Assembly (NCBI GenBank): GCA_030628305.1
Contig: DAOVRE010000063.1
Location: 1-8,003 of the forward strand
Length of the DNA stretch: 8,003 nucleotides
Direction: 5' to 3'
Source of the DNA: Candidatus Heimdallarchaeota archaeon
GTDB lineage: Archaea; Asgardarchaeota; Heimdallarchaeia; Heimdallarchaeales; Heimdallarchaeaceae
A program made the translations under genes and the position numbers. A model generated the notes under the pieces. That model made no database searches. It saw nothing but the letters and a program-made list of their open reading frames with translations, and had not been told where the DNA came from. Below are positions 1-6,282 of the stretch, in pieces. Numbering within the stretch: position 1 is the stretch's first letter; the number at the start of each line of letters is the position of its first letter.

Positions 1-1368
1 TCTATTGTACAAGCGATTGACGACGCATTAGTTTACCATACCAACACTTTTTCACAACTACCCATTTTCACGAAGAACCAGCAAGCGTTCATGAATAAAC
101 TCAGACTCTTAAAGAAAGAGCAAAACATCATTACTCCTTTCCTCACCTCGTGGATCAACAGCTTTCAACCTTCTCGTTGGAAAAGTCTCAAAAAATTAGC
201 TAAGGAACTAGCAGAAATAATAGTTAAACCTACTCGAAAACTCTTCTCTGCCGTAAGGCAAGTGGTAGTTTTCACACTCTTTGACCAGTTCATGCAGAGT
301 GTCCCTCAGTTATTACAAGGCTTACCTGTAGACAAGCTTGTTCCCCCACCATTCAAACGCAAAAAACATGGAAGATTACCCGTAAAATTGTTAATGAAGA
401 AAGATTATGTTATCACCCGCGAAGGGAATGCAAAAGATTTGACCAGACAAGTAAAGAAACAAAGTAGAACCACTTTAGGCTTTCCACAAATGGGGAAGAA
501 GAAACTAACAGCTCAAGTTTTATTCCCTCCCAAAGTCTTAGAGTATTTGAAAAATGGCGCAGAGATCAAGGTTTTCCAAATAAGTAGTGGCAGTGCTCCC
601 AGTTTCAAACCCCGTGTAGATGTGGTCTTAGAAGGGACACATGACTGTTTCCACTCTCATAAACTCCTCCATACATACCTCCCTAAGATTCCTAAAAAGA
701 GGAAGCAAGTTATAGGGGTAGACATCAACCGTTTAGGAGAGTTTATGGTAGCGTTTAACACCCCCGTTTCAGTTCCTAAGGATTTGATGAAGTTGGCTGA
801 ACGTTACAAACATCTAGAGAAAGTCCTAGAAGAGCTCAACCTCGGTTTCCTCCGCAAACGTAAAGAATACGACATTCTTGGCAGTTGTAAACTCAAGGGA
901 GAACTCAACAGAGTCTATAGACGTCGGAGTCGCTTACTTCGTGAGATTACTCGTCGTTTACCCCACTTCTTAGCTGCGGTGATGGTGAAGAAGAGGTGTC
1001 GGACACTGAAGATTGAGGAGTTGACAACTGACCCTACTGGAGCTAAAGGAGCGTTAGCTAAAGCTATCTACACCATGCCTGATAACCTTTACATTTACAA
1101 GAAAGCTGTCTGGTTGGCTTCACTTGAGTTAGGTTACGATATCCGCTTAGAGACTGTCAACCCTTACCATACCAGCAGTATTCACCACACTTGTGGAGGG
1201 ACTATTCTCCGTCAACCTGATTCAGGTCCATATGATTTTGCCCCTTGTGGTAAATGTGGTCAAGTCGTCAACACTCATAATAACGCTGCTCATAATATCG
1301 CTTCCCTCCAAGGTACTCTCCTTCCTTCCGATCTCTTCCCCTCAACACACGTGAGGGGAACCATTTAA
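1..1368 (+). CDS. tnpB: TnpB-like RNA-guided nuclease (IS200/IS605 OrfB family), 5'-truncated by window edge
   Basis: Residues here are counted from the first in-window ATG at 91, but the frame is open back to base 1 and no ribosome site precedes 91, so the true start probably lies outside the window. The C-terminal half is typical of TnpB. It has a RuvC-I strand with GVDIN (D211), a helical arginine-rich segment, RuvC-II with KIEEL (E309), the TSS motif, and a zinc ribbon of HxxC...CxxC form (HHTC, then CGKC). The last block reads NTHNNAAHNI where the family normally has DxNAA, so the third catalytic Asp appears to be His396. TnpB proteins normally cut DNA guided by an omega RNA transcribed from the 3' end of their own gene. 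No TnpA transposase is visible. G+C is clearly higher than in neighbouring genes (about half G/C in parts of the 3' end, against roughly a quarter to a third elsewhere), which suggests horizontal arrival. Family call is firm; activity is doubtful. Confidence 0.87.
   Translation, partial: SIVQAIDDALVYHTNTFSQLPIFTKNQQAFMNKLRLLKKEQNIITPFLTSWINSFQPSRWKSLKKLAKELAEIIVKPTRKLFSAVRQVVVFTLFDQFMQSVPQLLQGLPVDKLVPPPFKRKKHGRLPVKLLMKKDYVITREGNAKDLTRQVKKQSRTTLGFPQMGKKKLTAQVLFPPKVLEYLKNGAEIKVFQISSGSAPSFKPRVDVVLEGTHDCFHSHKLLHTYLPKIPKKRKQVIGVDINRLGEFMVAFNTPVSVPKDLMKLAERYKHLEKVLEELNLGFLRKRKEYDILGSCKLKGELNRVYRRRSRLLREITRRLPHFLAAVMVKKRCRTLKIEELTTDPTGAKGALAKAIYTMPDNLYIYKKAVWLASLELGYDIRLETVNPYHTSSIHHTCGGTILRQPDSGPYDFAPCGKCGQVVNTHNNAAHNIASLQGTLLPSDLFPSTHVRGTI
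1336..1360 (+). repeat. Perfect 9-bp inverted repeat (hairpin) at the 3' end of the tnpB-like gene
   Basis: TTCCCCTCA (1336-1344) and TGAGGGGAA (1352-1360) are perfect complements around a 7-base loop, ACACACG. The hairpin lies inside the last codons of the reading frame, just before the stop at 1366-1368. IS200/IS605 elements carry a subterminal hairpin at their right end, and omega RNAs overlap the 3' end of tnpB, so this is the expected place for either structure. The loop is exactly complementary to CGTGTGT at 1413-1419, which would allow a pseudoknot. A weaker 6-bp pairing, TTAAAC (1365-1370) with GTTTAA (1394-1399), lies between them. It could also simply help terminate transcription, although no T-run follows. 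Confidence 0.7.
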
Positions 1369-1420
1369 ACGACGGTTAGACGCCTTCTGGCAAGTTTAAC
1401 CAAGTTTCATAACGTGTGTG

Positions 1421-1939
1421 TTAGAAAATCTCCACTACAGCTATTTTTTCCAGAACCTCTTTTTCTAACAAAATAGAGTCTTTCTCACAACTATAATATT
1501 CCAGTAACTTCTGAGTGTCTGTTATGGGCAATTCCATATTATTTACTTGTTCTAAATCTGTTTTGGAGAAAAATTGCTCTAAGATCGATTCATTTTCCTT
1601 GTAACTACCACCATACGCAATTACAAGTAAGGTACTGGTTTGATCATCTATTCCAAATGCTTTAACCGCTTTCTTTATTTGTCTTAAACCTGAAAGGCGG
1701 ATAAATAACTCTGTTTCGCTTCTTCTCGCGATATTTCTACCGTTTTTGAAAGCTTTTAGTGTATGATATACAGCTACTTGAAGATGTTTCTTGCTTACAA
1801 TCCATGTTGGATCAATGACTTGGATAGATATGGCACCATTTTGATTTTCCTTGATAAGTTCAAAAAGGCTATCTGCCGATAATCTCGGTGATTTTCTGCA
1901 AATTTTGTAACTGTATGTTACGTCACTGGGATTATCCAT
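1421..1939 (-). CDS. cgi121: KEOPS complex subunit Cgi121
   Basis: This 172-residue protein matches the Cgi121/TPRKB family. The most telling region is residues 39-97, with IQVIDPTWIVSKKHL, then AVYHTLKAFKNGRNIARR, then the LSGLRQIKKAVKAFGI stretch, followed by a hydrophobic strand (LLVIAYG). In the family, Cgi121 binds the kinase subunit Bud32 and helps recruit tRNA to KEOPS, which with Kae1 makes the threonylcarbamoyl group of t6A37 in ANN-decoding tRNAs in the cytoplasm. Length fits archaeal members. The ATG at 1939 lies 8 bases after the stop of the AMP phosphorylase gene and is preceded by purine-rich AAGG and, further up, AAGGAG inside the upstream gene's end, so the two are very probably co-transcribed. 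Bud32 and Kae1 are not in the window. The stop codon abuts the region following the tnpB-like gene. Confidence 0.88.
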   Translation of the reverse strand: MDNPSDVTYSYKICRKSPRLSADSLFELIKENQNGAISIQVIDPTWIVSKKHLQVAVYHTLKAFKNGRNIARRSETELFIRLSGLRQIKKAVKAFGIDDQTSTLLVIAYGGSYKENESILEQFFSKTDLEQVNNMELPITDTQKLLEYYSCEKDSILLEKEVLEKIAVVEIF

Positions 1940-1947
1940 CTTGCCTT

Positions 1948-3471
1948 CTATAGCTCCTTTGGACCACGAATCACTTCTAATATCATCTTTTCAGTGTCTA
2001 TTGGTTGAAAATCTGAAGTTGCTAATTTAATCGCTGAAGTTAGTAACTCTTCCGAAGAAGAATGGATTTCGAAAAGAGTATCGCCCTTATTGTATTTGTT
2101 TCCTCTTTTTACTTTAAGATGAACCCCAGCAGTTTTATCACTTGGAGCTCCAGCTTGTCTTGCAATAGCTGAAACTGCGGCACTCTCAACACCATAAACA
2201 ACTCCGTCATCTTTTGCATATATTGCATCAATATAGCTCGCAACGGGTATATCATCTACCTTGATATTCTCATCTCCACCTTGTGCTCCTACTATCTCTC
2301 TAAATTTAGTGAGAGCTTTTCCACTTCTTAGAATTTCCTCTGCATACTCATATCCATATCCTCTTGGGCACCAGTTTTGAGCTTCTAAAATAATCCCAGA
2401 TAAAGACAGAGCTTTTTTCATGAGATCATTACTGCCAGTTTGGTCTGTCAAAATTTGCAGAACATCTTTAGCTTCTAATGCTGGTCCAATCATGCTTCCA
2501 ATTGGTCTATCTCCAGGACTGATTATACAATCAAGTTTGAGCTTCAGTGAATATCCAATTGTTGTGAATAATCCACCCAATTCTTGGGCATTTTCTCTGT
2601 GGATAACCTTTGCTCCTTTCCCTGTTGGTAAGTCTATGAGAACATATTCTGACCCTGCTGCAATCTTCTTTGATAAAATACTAGCAACCATGAATTCCCT
2701 TGGATCTATTTTTATTATTTTCAAAACAGATATTATCTTATCTGAGACATCTGCTAATCCTACTGTTTCTCCGTTAGCGATACATCCTCCAGTATTGTCA
2801 ACTACTTCTGTCATTTCTTCTAAAGTTAAATCACAAGGCATCAATAATTCAACGGTGTCTATTGTCCCAGCGGGTGAGGTTATCGCTCTTGTTGAAACTT
2901 TAGGTATTGTTAAACCCGAAGCTGCAAGGATAGGAATCATAACTGGAGTTATTCTATTGCCTGCTATCCCTCCAATACTGTGTTTATCTACAACAGGTTT
3001 CTTCTTAGGATGAAGAATCTGTGATGTACTAATTATTGCTTTTGCAACAGCTGTTGTCTCTTCAAGTGATAATCCTTGAACTTGAAATAATGACATTAAA
3101 ACAGCAATTTGAGTTGGGTGCATTAGATTTTTGTCAATTGAATCAAAAATTGAAATAATCTCATCATCTTTGAGAGCATCTCCTTTCATTTTCTTATGGA
3201 TTAAGTGTATAATCTTTTCATTGGAGATTTCTTTTATAGAAATTTCATCTCCCTTGTGAATACCATACTCAATAGAAGTTTTACTTGATATTCCTAAATG
3301 CTGCTCAGAGTAATTATCGCTTGTATAAACTTTCAACCCAATATTATACGGTGTTAATTCGATAAGTTGCCCAGGCATTATATCATATTTCTTTGCTAAA
3401 TCAGAATTAATTAAAACATAGTTAGGCTCTGAATCTAATATTTTTTCGATTTTTACTGTAAGTTGTACCAT
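1948..3471 (-). CDS. deoA: AMP phosphorylase (archaeal thymidine phosphorylase family)
   Basis: The enzyme splits AMP (and often CMP/UMP) with phosphate into the base and ribose 1,5-bisphosphate. In archaea this feeds an isomerase and type III RuBisCO; neither is in the window. At 507 residues it has the size of archaeal AMP phosphorylases and their extra N-terminal domain (about 1-85), which bacterial thymidine phosphorylases lack. The helical domain (about 88-155) is followed by the glycine-rich phosphate/nucleotide-binding core DKHSIGGIAGNRITP (162-176), then STRAITSPAGTIDTVELL (193-210), D256 in KIDPREF (the proton donor position in the family), S264 and K288. A C-terminal domain runs from about 410 to the end. 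No expected key residue looks missing. It is the first gene of a minus-strand operon with cgi121. The ATG at 3471 has a GAGG motif 7 bases upstream (3479-3482). Confidence 0.93.
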   Translation of the reverse strand: MVQLTVKIEKILDSEPNYVLINSDLAKKYDIMPGQLIELTPYNIGLKVYTSDNYSEQHLGISSKTSIEYGIHKGDEISIKEISNEKIIHLIHKKMKGDALKDDEIISIFDSIDKNLMHPTQIAVLMSLFQVQGLSLEETTAVAKAIISTSQILHPKKKPVVDKHSIGGIAGNRITPVMIPILAASGLTIPKVSTRAITSPAGTIDTVELLMPCDLTLEEMTEVVDNTGGCIANGETVGLADVSDKIISVLKIIKIDPREFMVASILSKKIAAGSEYVLIDLPTGKGAKVIHRENAQELGGLFTTIGYSLKLKLDCIISPGDRPIGSMIGPALEAKDVLQILTDQTGSNDLMKKALSLSGIILEAQNWCPRGYGYEYAEEILRSGKALTKFREIVGAQGGDENIKVDDIPVASYIDAIYAKDDGVVYGVESAAVSAIARQAGAPSDKTAGVHLKVKRGNKYNKGDTLFEIHSSSEELLTSAIKLATSDFQPIDTEKMILEVIRGPKEL

Positions 3472-3520
3472 AATTTAGCCTCATATTTTTTATCTCTTAA
3501 CAATTAAATGCAACGCTTTC

Positions 3521-3533
3521 CATAATAAAATTT
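3521..3533 (-). promoter_or_regulatory. Candidate TATA box for the AMP phosphorylase-cgi121 operon
   Basis: On the minus strand this reads AAATTTTATTATG. A start of transcription about 26 bases on would fall near 3500 and leave a leader of roughly 29 bases containing the GAGG site. A second AT-rich stretch at 3502-3509 (minus-strand ATTTAATT) is possible but would place the transcript start on top of that ribosome site. The region is AT-rich, so the assignment is weak. Confidence 0.33.
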
Positions 3534-3609
3534 CCTACTAGTCGTATTTTTGCAAATATGACATTTCTCCCAAAAAATTCTTATCTCTTGAGCACCATAT
3601 ACATAAAAT

Positions 3610-3762
3610 ATGGACAATAATAAGGAACCATCAACTGAGAAAAAAGAATCAAAAAATGATGAGAAAACCTTCAATTGTACCGGTTGTGGCTCTCCTTTGG
3701 ATAGGTATGATGAAAGTTGCCCTAACTGCGAAAGATTGAATCCTAATTATGTCTTAAGATGA
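3610..3762 (+). CDS. Small zinc-ribbon protein, 50 residues
   Basis: The frame runs from ATG at 3610 to TGA at 3760-3762. The first 20 residues are highly charged and rich in Lys, Glu and Asn, with no signal peptide. They are followed by a compact zinc ribbon: FNCTGCGSPL, ten residues between the pairs, then CPNCERLNP, giving CxxC-x10-CxxC at residues 23, 26, 37 and 40. Such ribbons bind one zinc ion and occur in many small archaeal proteins that contact nucleic acid or other proteins; no specific function can be assigned. The spacing and the flanking Gly/Pro residues make chance occurrence unlikely. No clear Shine-Dalgarno site precedes the ATG. The gene is divergent from the AMP phosphorylase operon and lies 64 bases before the next small gene. 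Confidence 0.72.
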   Translation: MDNNKEPSTEKKESKNDEKTFNCTGCGSPLDRYDESCPNCERLNPNYVLR

Positions 3763-3780
3763 TCAATAACTCTATACAAA

Positions 3781-3790
3781 AAATTAAATA
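3781..3790 (+). promoter_or_regulatory. Candidate TATA box for the 60-residue cysteine protein
   Basis: AAATTAAATA sits so that transcription would begin near 3812, leaving a leader of about 15 bases that contains AAGGT (3815-3819), a plausible ribosome site 7 bases before the ATG at 3827. This suggests that the second mini-gene has its own promoter rather than reading through from the zinc-ribbon gene. Confidence 0.4.
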
Positions 3791-3826
3791 CAACAGCTAG
3801 CTTCACTATTCTATAAGGTTATAAAA

Positions 3827-4009
3827 ATGGTAGACATTCCTTTGCCACCAAGTTCAACTGGTTCAAAAGATGAAAAATCGAATGCTACTTGTGATAAATA
3901 TGAAGAAATTATGGGAGGATATTGTAAGTATTATATAACAAAAAGCGAAGAATGTATGGTTAAGTACGGTCTATGTGATGGGTTTGGAGTTTTGAAAAAG
4001 AAATTCTGA
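3827..4009 (+). CDS. Small four-cysteine protein of unknown function, 60 residues
   Basis: I do not recognise this family. The first 20 residues are polar and proline/serine-rich and probably disordered. The rest carries four cysteines at 22, 33, 43 and 50 (spacings x10, x9, x6), with aromatic and glycine residues around them (MGGYCKYY, KYGLCDGFG) and a lysine-rich C-terminus. There is no signal peptide or membrane segment, so it is likely cytoplasmic, where the cysteines may bind metal or a cluster rather than form disulfides; that is inference. It has a plausible AAGGT ribosome site and an upstream AT box. It ends 7 bases before the stop of the convergent CxxC fusion gene. The frame is short, so it could be spurious, but the codon pattern and upstream signals favour a real gene. 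Confidence 0.6.
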   Translation: MVDIPLPPSSTGSKDEKSNATCDKYEEIMGGYCKYYITKSEECMVKYGLCDGFGVLKKKF

Positions 4010-4016
4010 AAACCCA

Positions 4017-4850
4017 TTATCTTCTTATTAACTGATCTAAATCAGTACTTGCCTCTTTTACGTTAGCAACAATTCTATTTTGACCTAATCCTTTTGTTCC
4101 ATCGTCCTCTATAGTTGCAGCTGTTAAAAATAATGGTTTATAGAATTCTCTGATCATTTGCTTCCCATCACCTAGTAAACAAGAACATGTACCAACGTAT
4201 TTGTCTCCATCAGATCTCTTAACTCTGAAGAAACTAATATGATTTGCTCTCTCTCTCCAGATAATAAGATTTGCACTAAGGATTATATTGTCTCGTATAA
4301 TGTGCCCTAGGTAAACGTTTGAATCTAAGCCTAGTTCGTATAATTTGCTGCTTGGGCATTCATCAAAGTTTGTAAGAATCATCATCTTTGTATTCTTAGA
4401 TAATTGTTTGTATCTCTCAAGAGGAACCTGTTCTGTTGATTCTTTAATTACAAAAGTATAGGATCTATCCCTTCGTAATGTATATGCAGCTTGGTATTCT
4501 ATCATTGCCGATGCAAGATTCAAAATAATTAGAGCTTCCTTCTTGTTAAGTTCAAATTTATCAACAGACTGAACTGGTACTTTAGACTTAGAAAGTAAAC
4601 TACATATTAAAACTCCAATCAAATCATGAGATAAAGATCCTGCTATAATACATCCAGATGGAAGAACAATTGCAGGTAGAGGGTTTAATGGAATTCCTTT
4701 TTTTTCAGCTGTTTCCCTATTCTTGTTAACTTGGTGCACTTTTAACTTTATTTCATCGGTCTTAAGTGCTCCAATAACTGCAGTTAAGAATTTCAGAGTA
4801 GGTATACAATGATTACAATTTTCCTCATGAATGTAAATTTCTAATTCCAT
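4017..4850 (-). CDS. Thioredoxin/glutaredoxin-like domain fused to an unrecognised C-terminal domain
   Basis: This 277-residue protein begins with a short beta strand (ELEIYIH) leading into CNHC (C12, C15) at a helix start, a second strand (IKLKVHQVN), and PLPAIVLPSG (57-66), where the proline before the third strand fits the cis-Pro of the thioredoxin fold. The domain ends about residue 88 with a helix. After a linker and a helical segment (103-125) comes a mixed alpha/beta domain (about 130-245) containing MMILTNFDECPSSKL, GHIIRDNIILSANLIIW and FYKPLF. Its layout faintly recalls the degenerate phospholipase-D-like sensor domain of TrmB-type archaeal regulators, without HKD motifs; this is a guess. 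Further cysteines lie at 67, 83, 165, 222 and 224. I chose the ATG at 4850 because it starts right at the first strand; an in-frame GTG at 4859 would add three residues. It may act in thiol redox or metal handling. Confidence 0.75.
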   Translation of the reverse strand: MELEIYIHEENCNHCIPTLKFLTAVIGALKTDEIKLKVHQVNKNRETAEKKGIPLNPLPAIVLPSGCIIAGSLSHDLIGVLICSLLSKSKVPVQSVDKFELNKKEALIILNLASAMIEYQAAYTLRRDRSYTFVIKESTEQVPLERYKQLSKNTKMMILTNFDECPSSKLYELGLDSNVYLGHIIRDNIILSANLIIWRERANHISFFRVKRSDGDKYVGTCSCLLGDGKQMIREFYKPLFLTAATIEDDGTKGLGQNRIVANVKEASTDLDQLIRR

Positions 4851-4900
4851 AAGCCCCACTAATAGATTCGATAATTTGAATAAGAAAGGATTAGATATTA

Positions 4901-4911
4901 TTATTATAAAG
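4901..4911 (-). promoter_or_regulatory. Candidate TATA box for the CxxC fusion gene
   Basis: The minus strand reads CTTTATAATAA here, in the gap between the GH57 stop (4935) and the start at 4850. Transcription would begin near 4881, leaving a leader of about 30 bases. This allows the fusion gene to be transcribed separately, although read-through from the GH57 gene across the 84-base gap is also possible. Confidence 0.42.
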
Positions 4912-4934
4912 ATTGCTGTTCTTTGATTGCTTTC

Positions 4935-6173
4935 TTACTTCTTCTTTACATACATTTTTTCTAGATACTTACTCTTTGCTAACTTAAGCGCTTCAAGGGC
5001 ATGATTGAAACAATGTAATCTTCGCTCTGGAATGGGGTCCCATCCTCTACCATCGCTATTTTCCGCCATCAAAAGATGCTTCCATAATTCATCATCGATT
5101 TCTTCTGGAGTTAATTGATTCTTATACCATCTCACTTCATTACATAAGCGCTCTAGTCTTTGATTATCTTCATCTTTAGTCCACAAATCTAATCTTCTAT
5201 CAGGTGCCCAGCTTCCAGTTTTCATATACCCAATTTCTGATGGTTTGTTAATTTCTAAATATTTCTCTGGCAATATCATCGAATTATCATTGATGTTAGT
5301 TATTCTAATCAGAAGTTTCTTAAGAGATTCAGGAGTAATTAATTTTCCATCAACTAAACTTCTATATCCAAAAAATTCTATGTCTGTTCCGTATGGGATT
5401 ACAAGACCAGGACGTTTACTGAATCTTGAAATTATTTTTGATACGTTTTTTATTGATAAAAATGGAAAACCCATGAGACTAGCACTTGTGAAAACTGACC
5501 AACTTTGAGGAACTCTTAAACCTGTAATTGTCCCCTTAGCTCCCTTTATTTCAACGGGTTCAAATTCGGTGTTTTTGAGTATTTTTTTCATCCTTTTTAT
5601 TGCTCTTCTGAAGATTATTATTTTTCTAAATATTCTTTTAGCCTTTAAGAAATCCACTACATAGTGGGTAGCTGAATAGTAATCATTATTGTACGGGTTG
5701 GCGTCATTTAGCAAAGGTGAGCTCATTTTATATAATTCATCATCAATGAACATGTACGAGAAACCATGCTCTTTCAGAATTTTTGGGAGCGTTGGGTCAT
5801 AAGCTAATTCGGGGAGCCAAAACCCCTTAGGTACATAATTCAGTGTTTTTTCTAGAACTTCAAGATTAAATTCAATTTGTTTATTGATATCTTCAATTGG
5901 TAATAATGGAAAAATGGGGTGAGAATACCCACATCCTGTTAATTCAAATTTTTCTTTTTTGATGCCTTTTTTTAATAATTCTATAACTTCAGGGTGTTCA
6001 TTGTGAAGAATTTCAAGAGTCACACCTGTGAAATTGAGTACAACTGCAATGTTTGGTATCTCAAGAAGTAGGGAAAGAACAGGAATATAGCTTTGTTCAA
6101 CAACATTAGGGATTTCATCAACAGGAATCTCTGCATATTGGAGATTAGCATGTAAAATTATGGTTGAATACAC
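4935..6173 (-). CDS. Glycoside hydrolase family 57 protein (alpha-amylase/glucanotransferase type)
   Basis: The five conserved regions of GH57 can be read in order: HANLQ (8-12), GCGYSHPI (80-87), GFWLPE (117-122) with E122 as the likely nucleophile, GTDIEFFGYR (262-271) with D264 as the likely acid/base, and MAENSDGRGW (369-378). Family members act on alpha-glucans by retaining cleavage or glucan transfer using a (beta/alpha)7 barrel; exact substrate cannot be told. At 412 residues it is compact, with the barrel and helical part but no long C-terminal extension. There is no signal peptide, so a cytoplasmic role in glycogen or oligosaccharide metabolism is likely. The start is GTG at 6173, forced because TGA lies in frame two codons upstream. 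A TATA-like box sits 23-30 bases upstream, so the mRNA may be leaderless. It is divergent from galT. Confidence 0.88.
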   Translation of the reverse strand: MYSTIILHANLQYAEIPVDEIPNVVEQSYIPVLSLLLEIPNIAVVLNFTGVTLEILHNEHPEVIELLKKGIKKEKFELTGCGYSHPIFPLLPIEDINKQIEFNLEVLEKTLNYVPKGFWLPELAYDPTLPKILKEHGFSYMFIDDELYKMSSPLLNDANPYNNDYYSATHYVVDFLKAKRIFRKIIIFRRAIKRMKKILKNTEFEPVEIKGAKGTITGLRVPQSWSVFTSASLMGFPFLSIKNVSKIISRFSKRPGLVIPYGTDIEFFGYRSLVDGKLITPESLKKLLIRITNINDNSMILPEKYLEINKPSEIGYMKTGSWAPDRRLDLWTKDEDNQRLERLCNEVRWYKNQLTPEEIDDELWKHLLMAENSDGRGWDPIPERRLHCFNHALEALKLAKSKYLEKMYVKKK

Positions 6174-6195
6174 GAGTCAAAACAATAGATTGGAC

Positions 6196-6203
6196 ATAAA
6201 AAG
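6196..6203 (-). promoter_or_regulatory. TATA box of the GH57 gene, leaderless spacing
   Basis: The minus strand reads CTTTTTAT at 23-30 bases before the GTG start, preceded by an A/C-rich stretch (CCCAAAAT) suitable for a TFB-recognition element. With the usual archaeal spacing, transcription would start at or next to the GTG, so the message would lack a leader. No Shine-Dalgarno site precedes the start, which agrees. Confidence 0.5.
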
Positions 6204-6251
6204 ATTTTGGGAGTAATTAATTGTCTAATTTTTTCCTAAATTAACGAAGCT

Positions 6252-6265
6252 ATTAAATAAATATA
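6252..6265 (+). promoter_or_regulatory. TATA box of galT, leaderless spacing
   Basis: ATTAAATAAATATA is centred about 25 bases upstream of the galT ATG at 6283. Transcription is therefore expected to start at or beside the start codon. There is no Shine-Dalgarno motif in between. With the GH57 box about 55 bases away on the other strand, the 109-base spacer is a compact back-to-back promoter region that a single regulator could cover. Confidence 0.55.
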
Positions 6266-6282
6266 AGATAATCATAGCTCGA

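Noticed and set aside
91..93. ATG at 91 as the true start of the tnpB-like gene
   Set aside because: The same frame stays open to base 1 with plausible protein sequence, and no ribosome site or promoter precedes 91, so it is more likely an internal methionine.
1391..1407. CAAGTTT direct repeat (1391-1397 and 1401-1407) as a target-site duplication or array
   Set aside because: Only two adjacent 7-base copies within the same spacer and none at another boundary, so it does not mark an insertion or a repeat array.
2420..3013. 197-codon plus-strand open frame inside the AMP phosphorylase gene
   Set aside because: It lies wholly opposite the strongly conserved AMP phosphorylase, has no recognisable domain, and its open frame follows from the codon pattern of the real gene.
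5245..5508. 87-codon plus-strand open frame inside the GH57 gene
   Set aside because: Antisense to conserved GH57 motifs, with no start signals or family resemblance.
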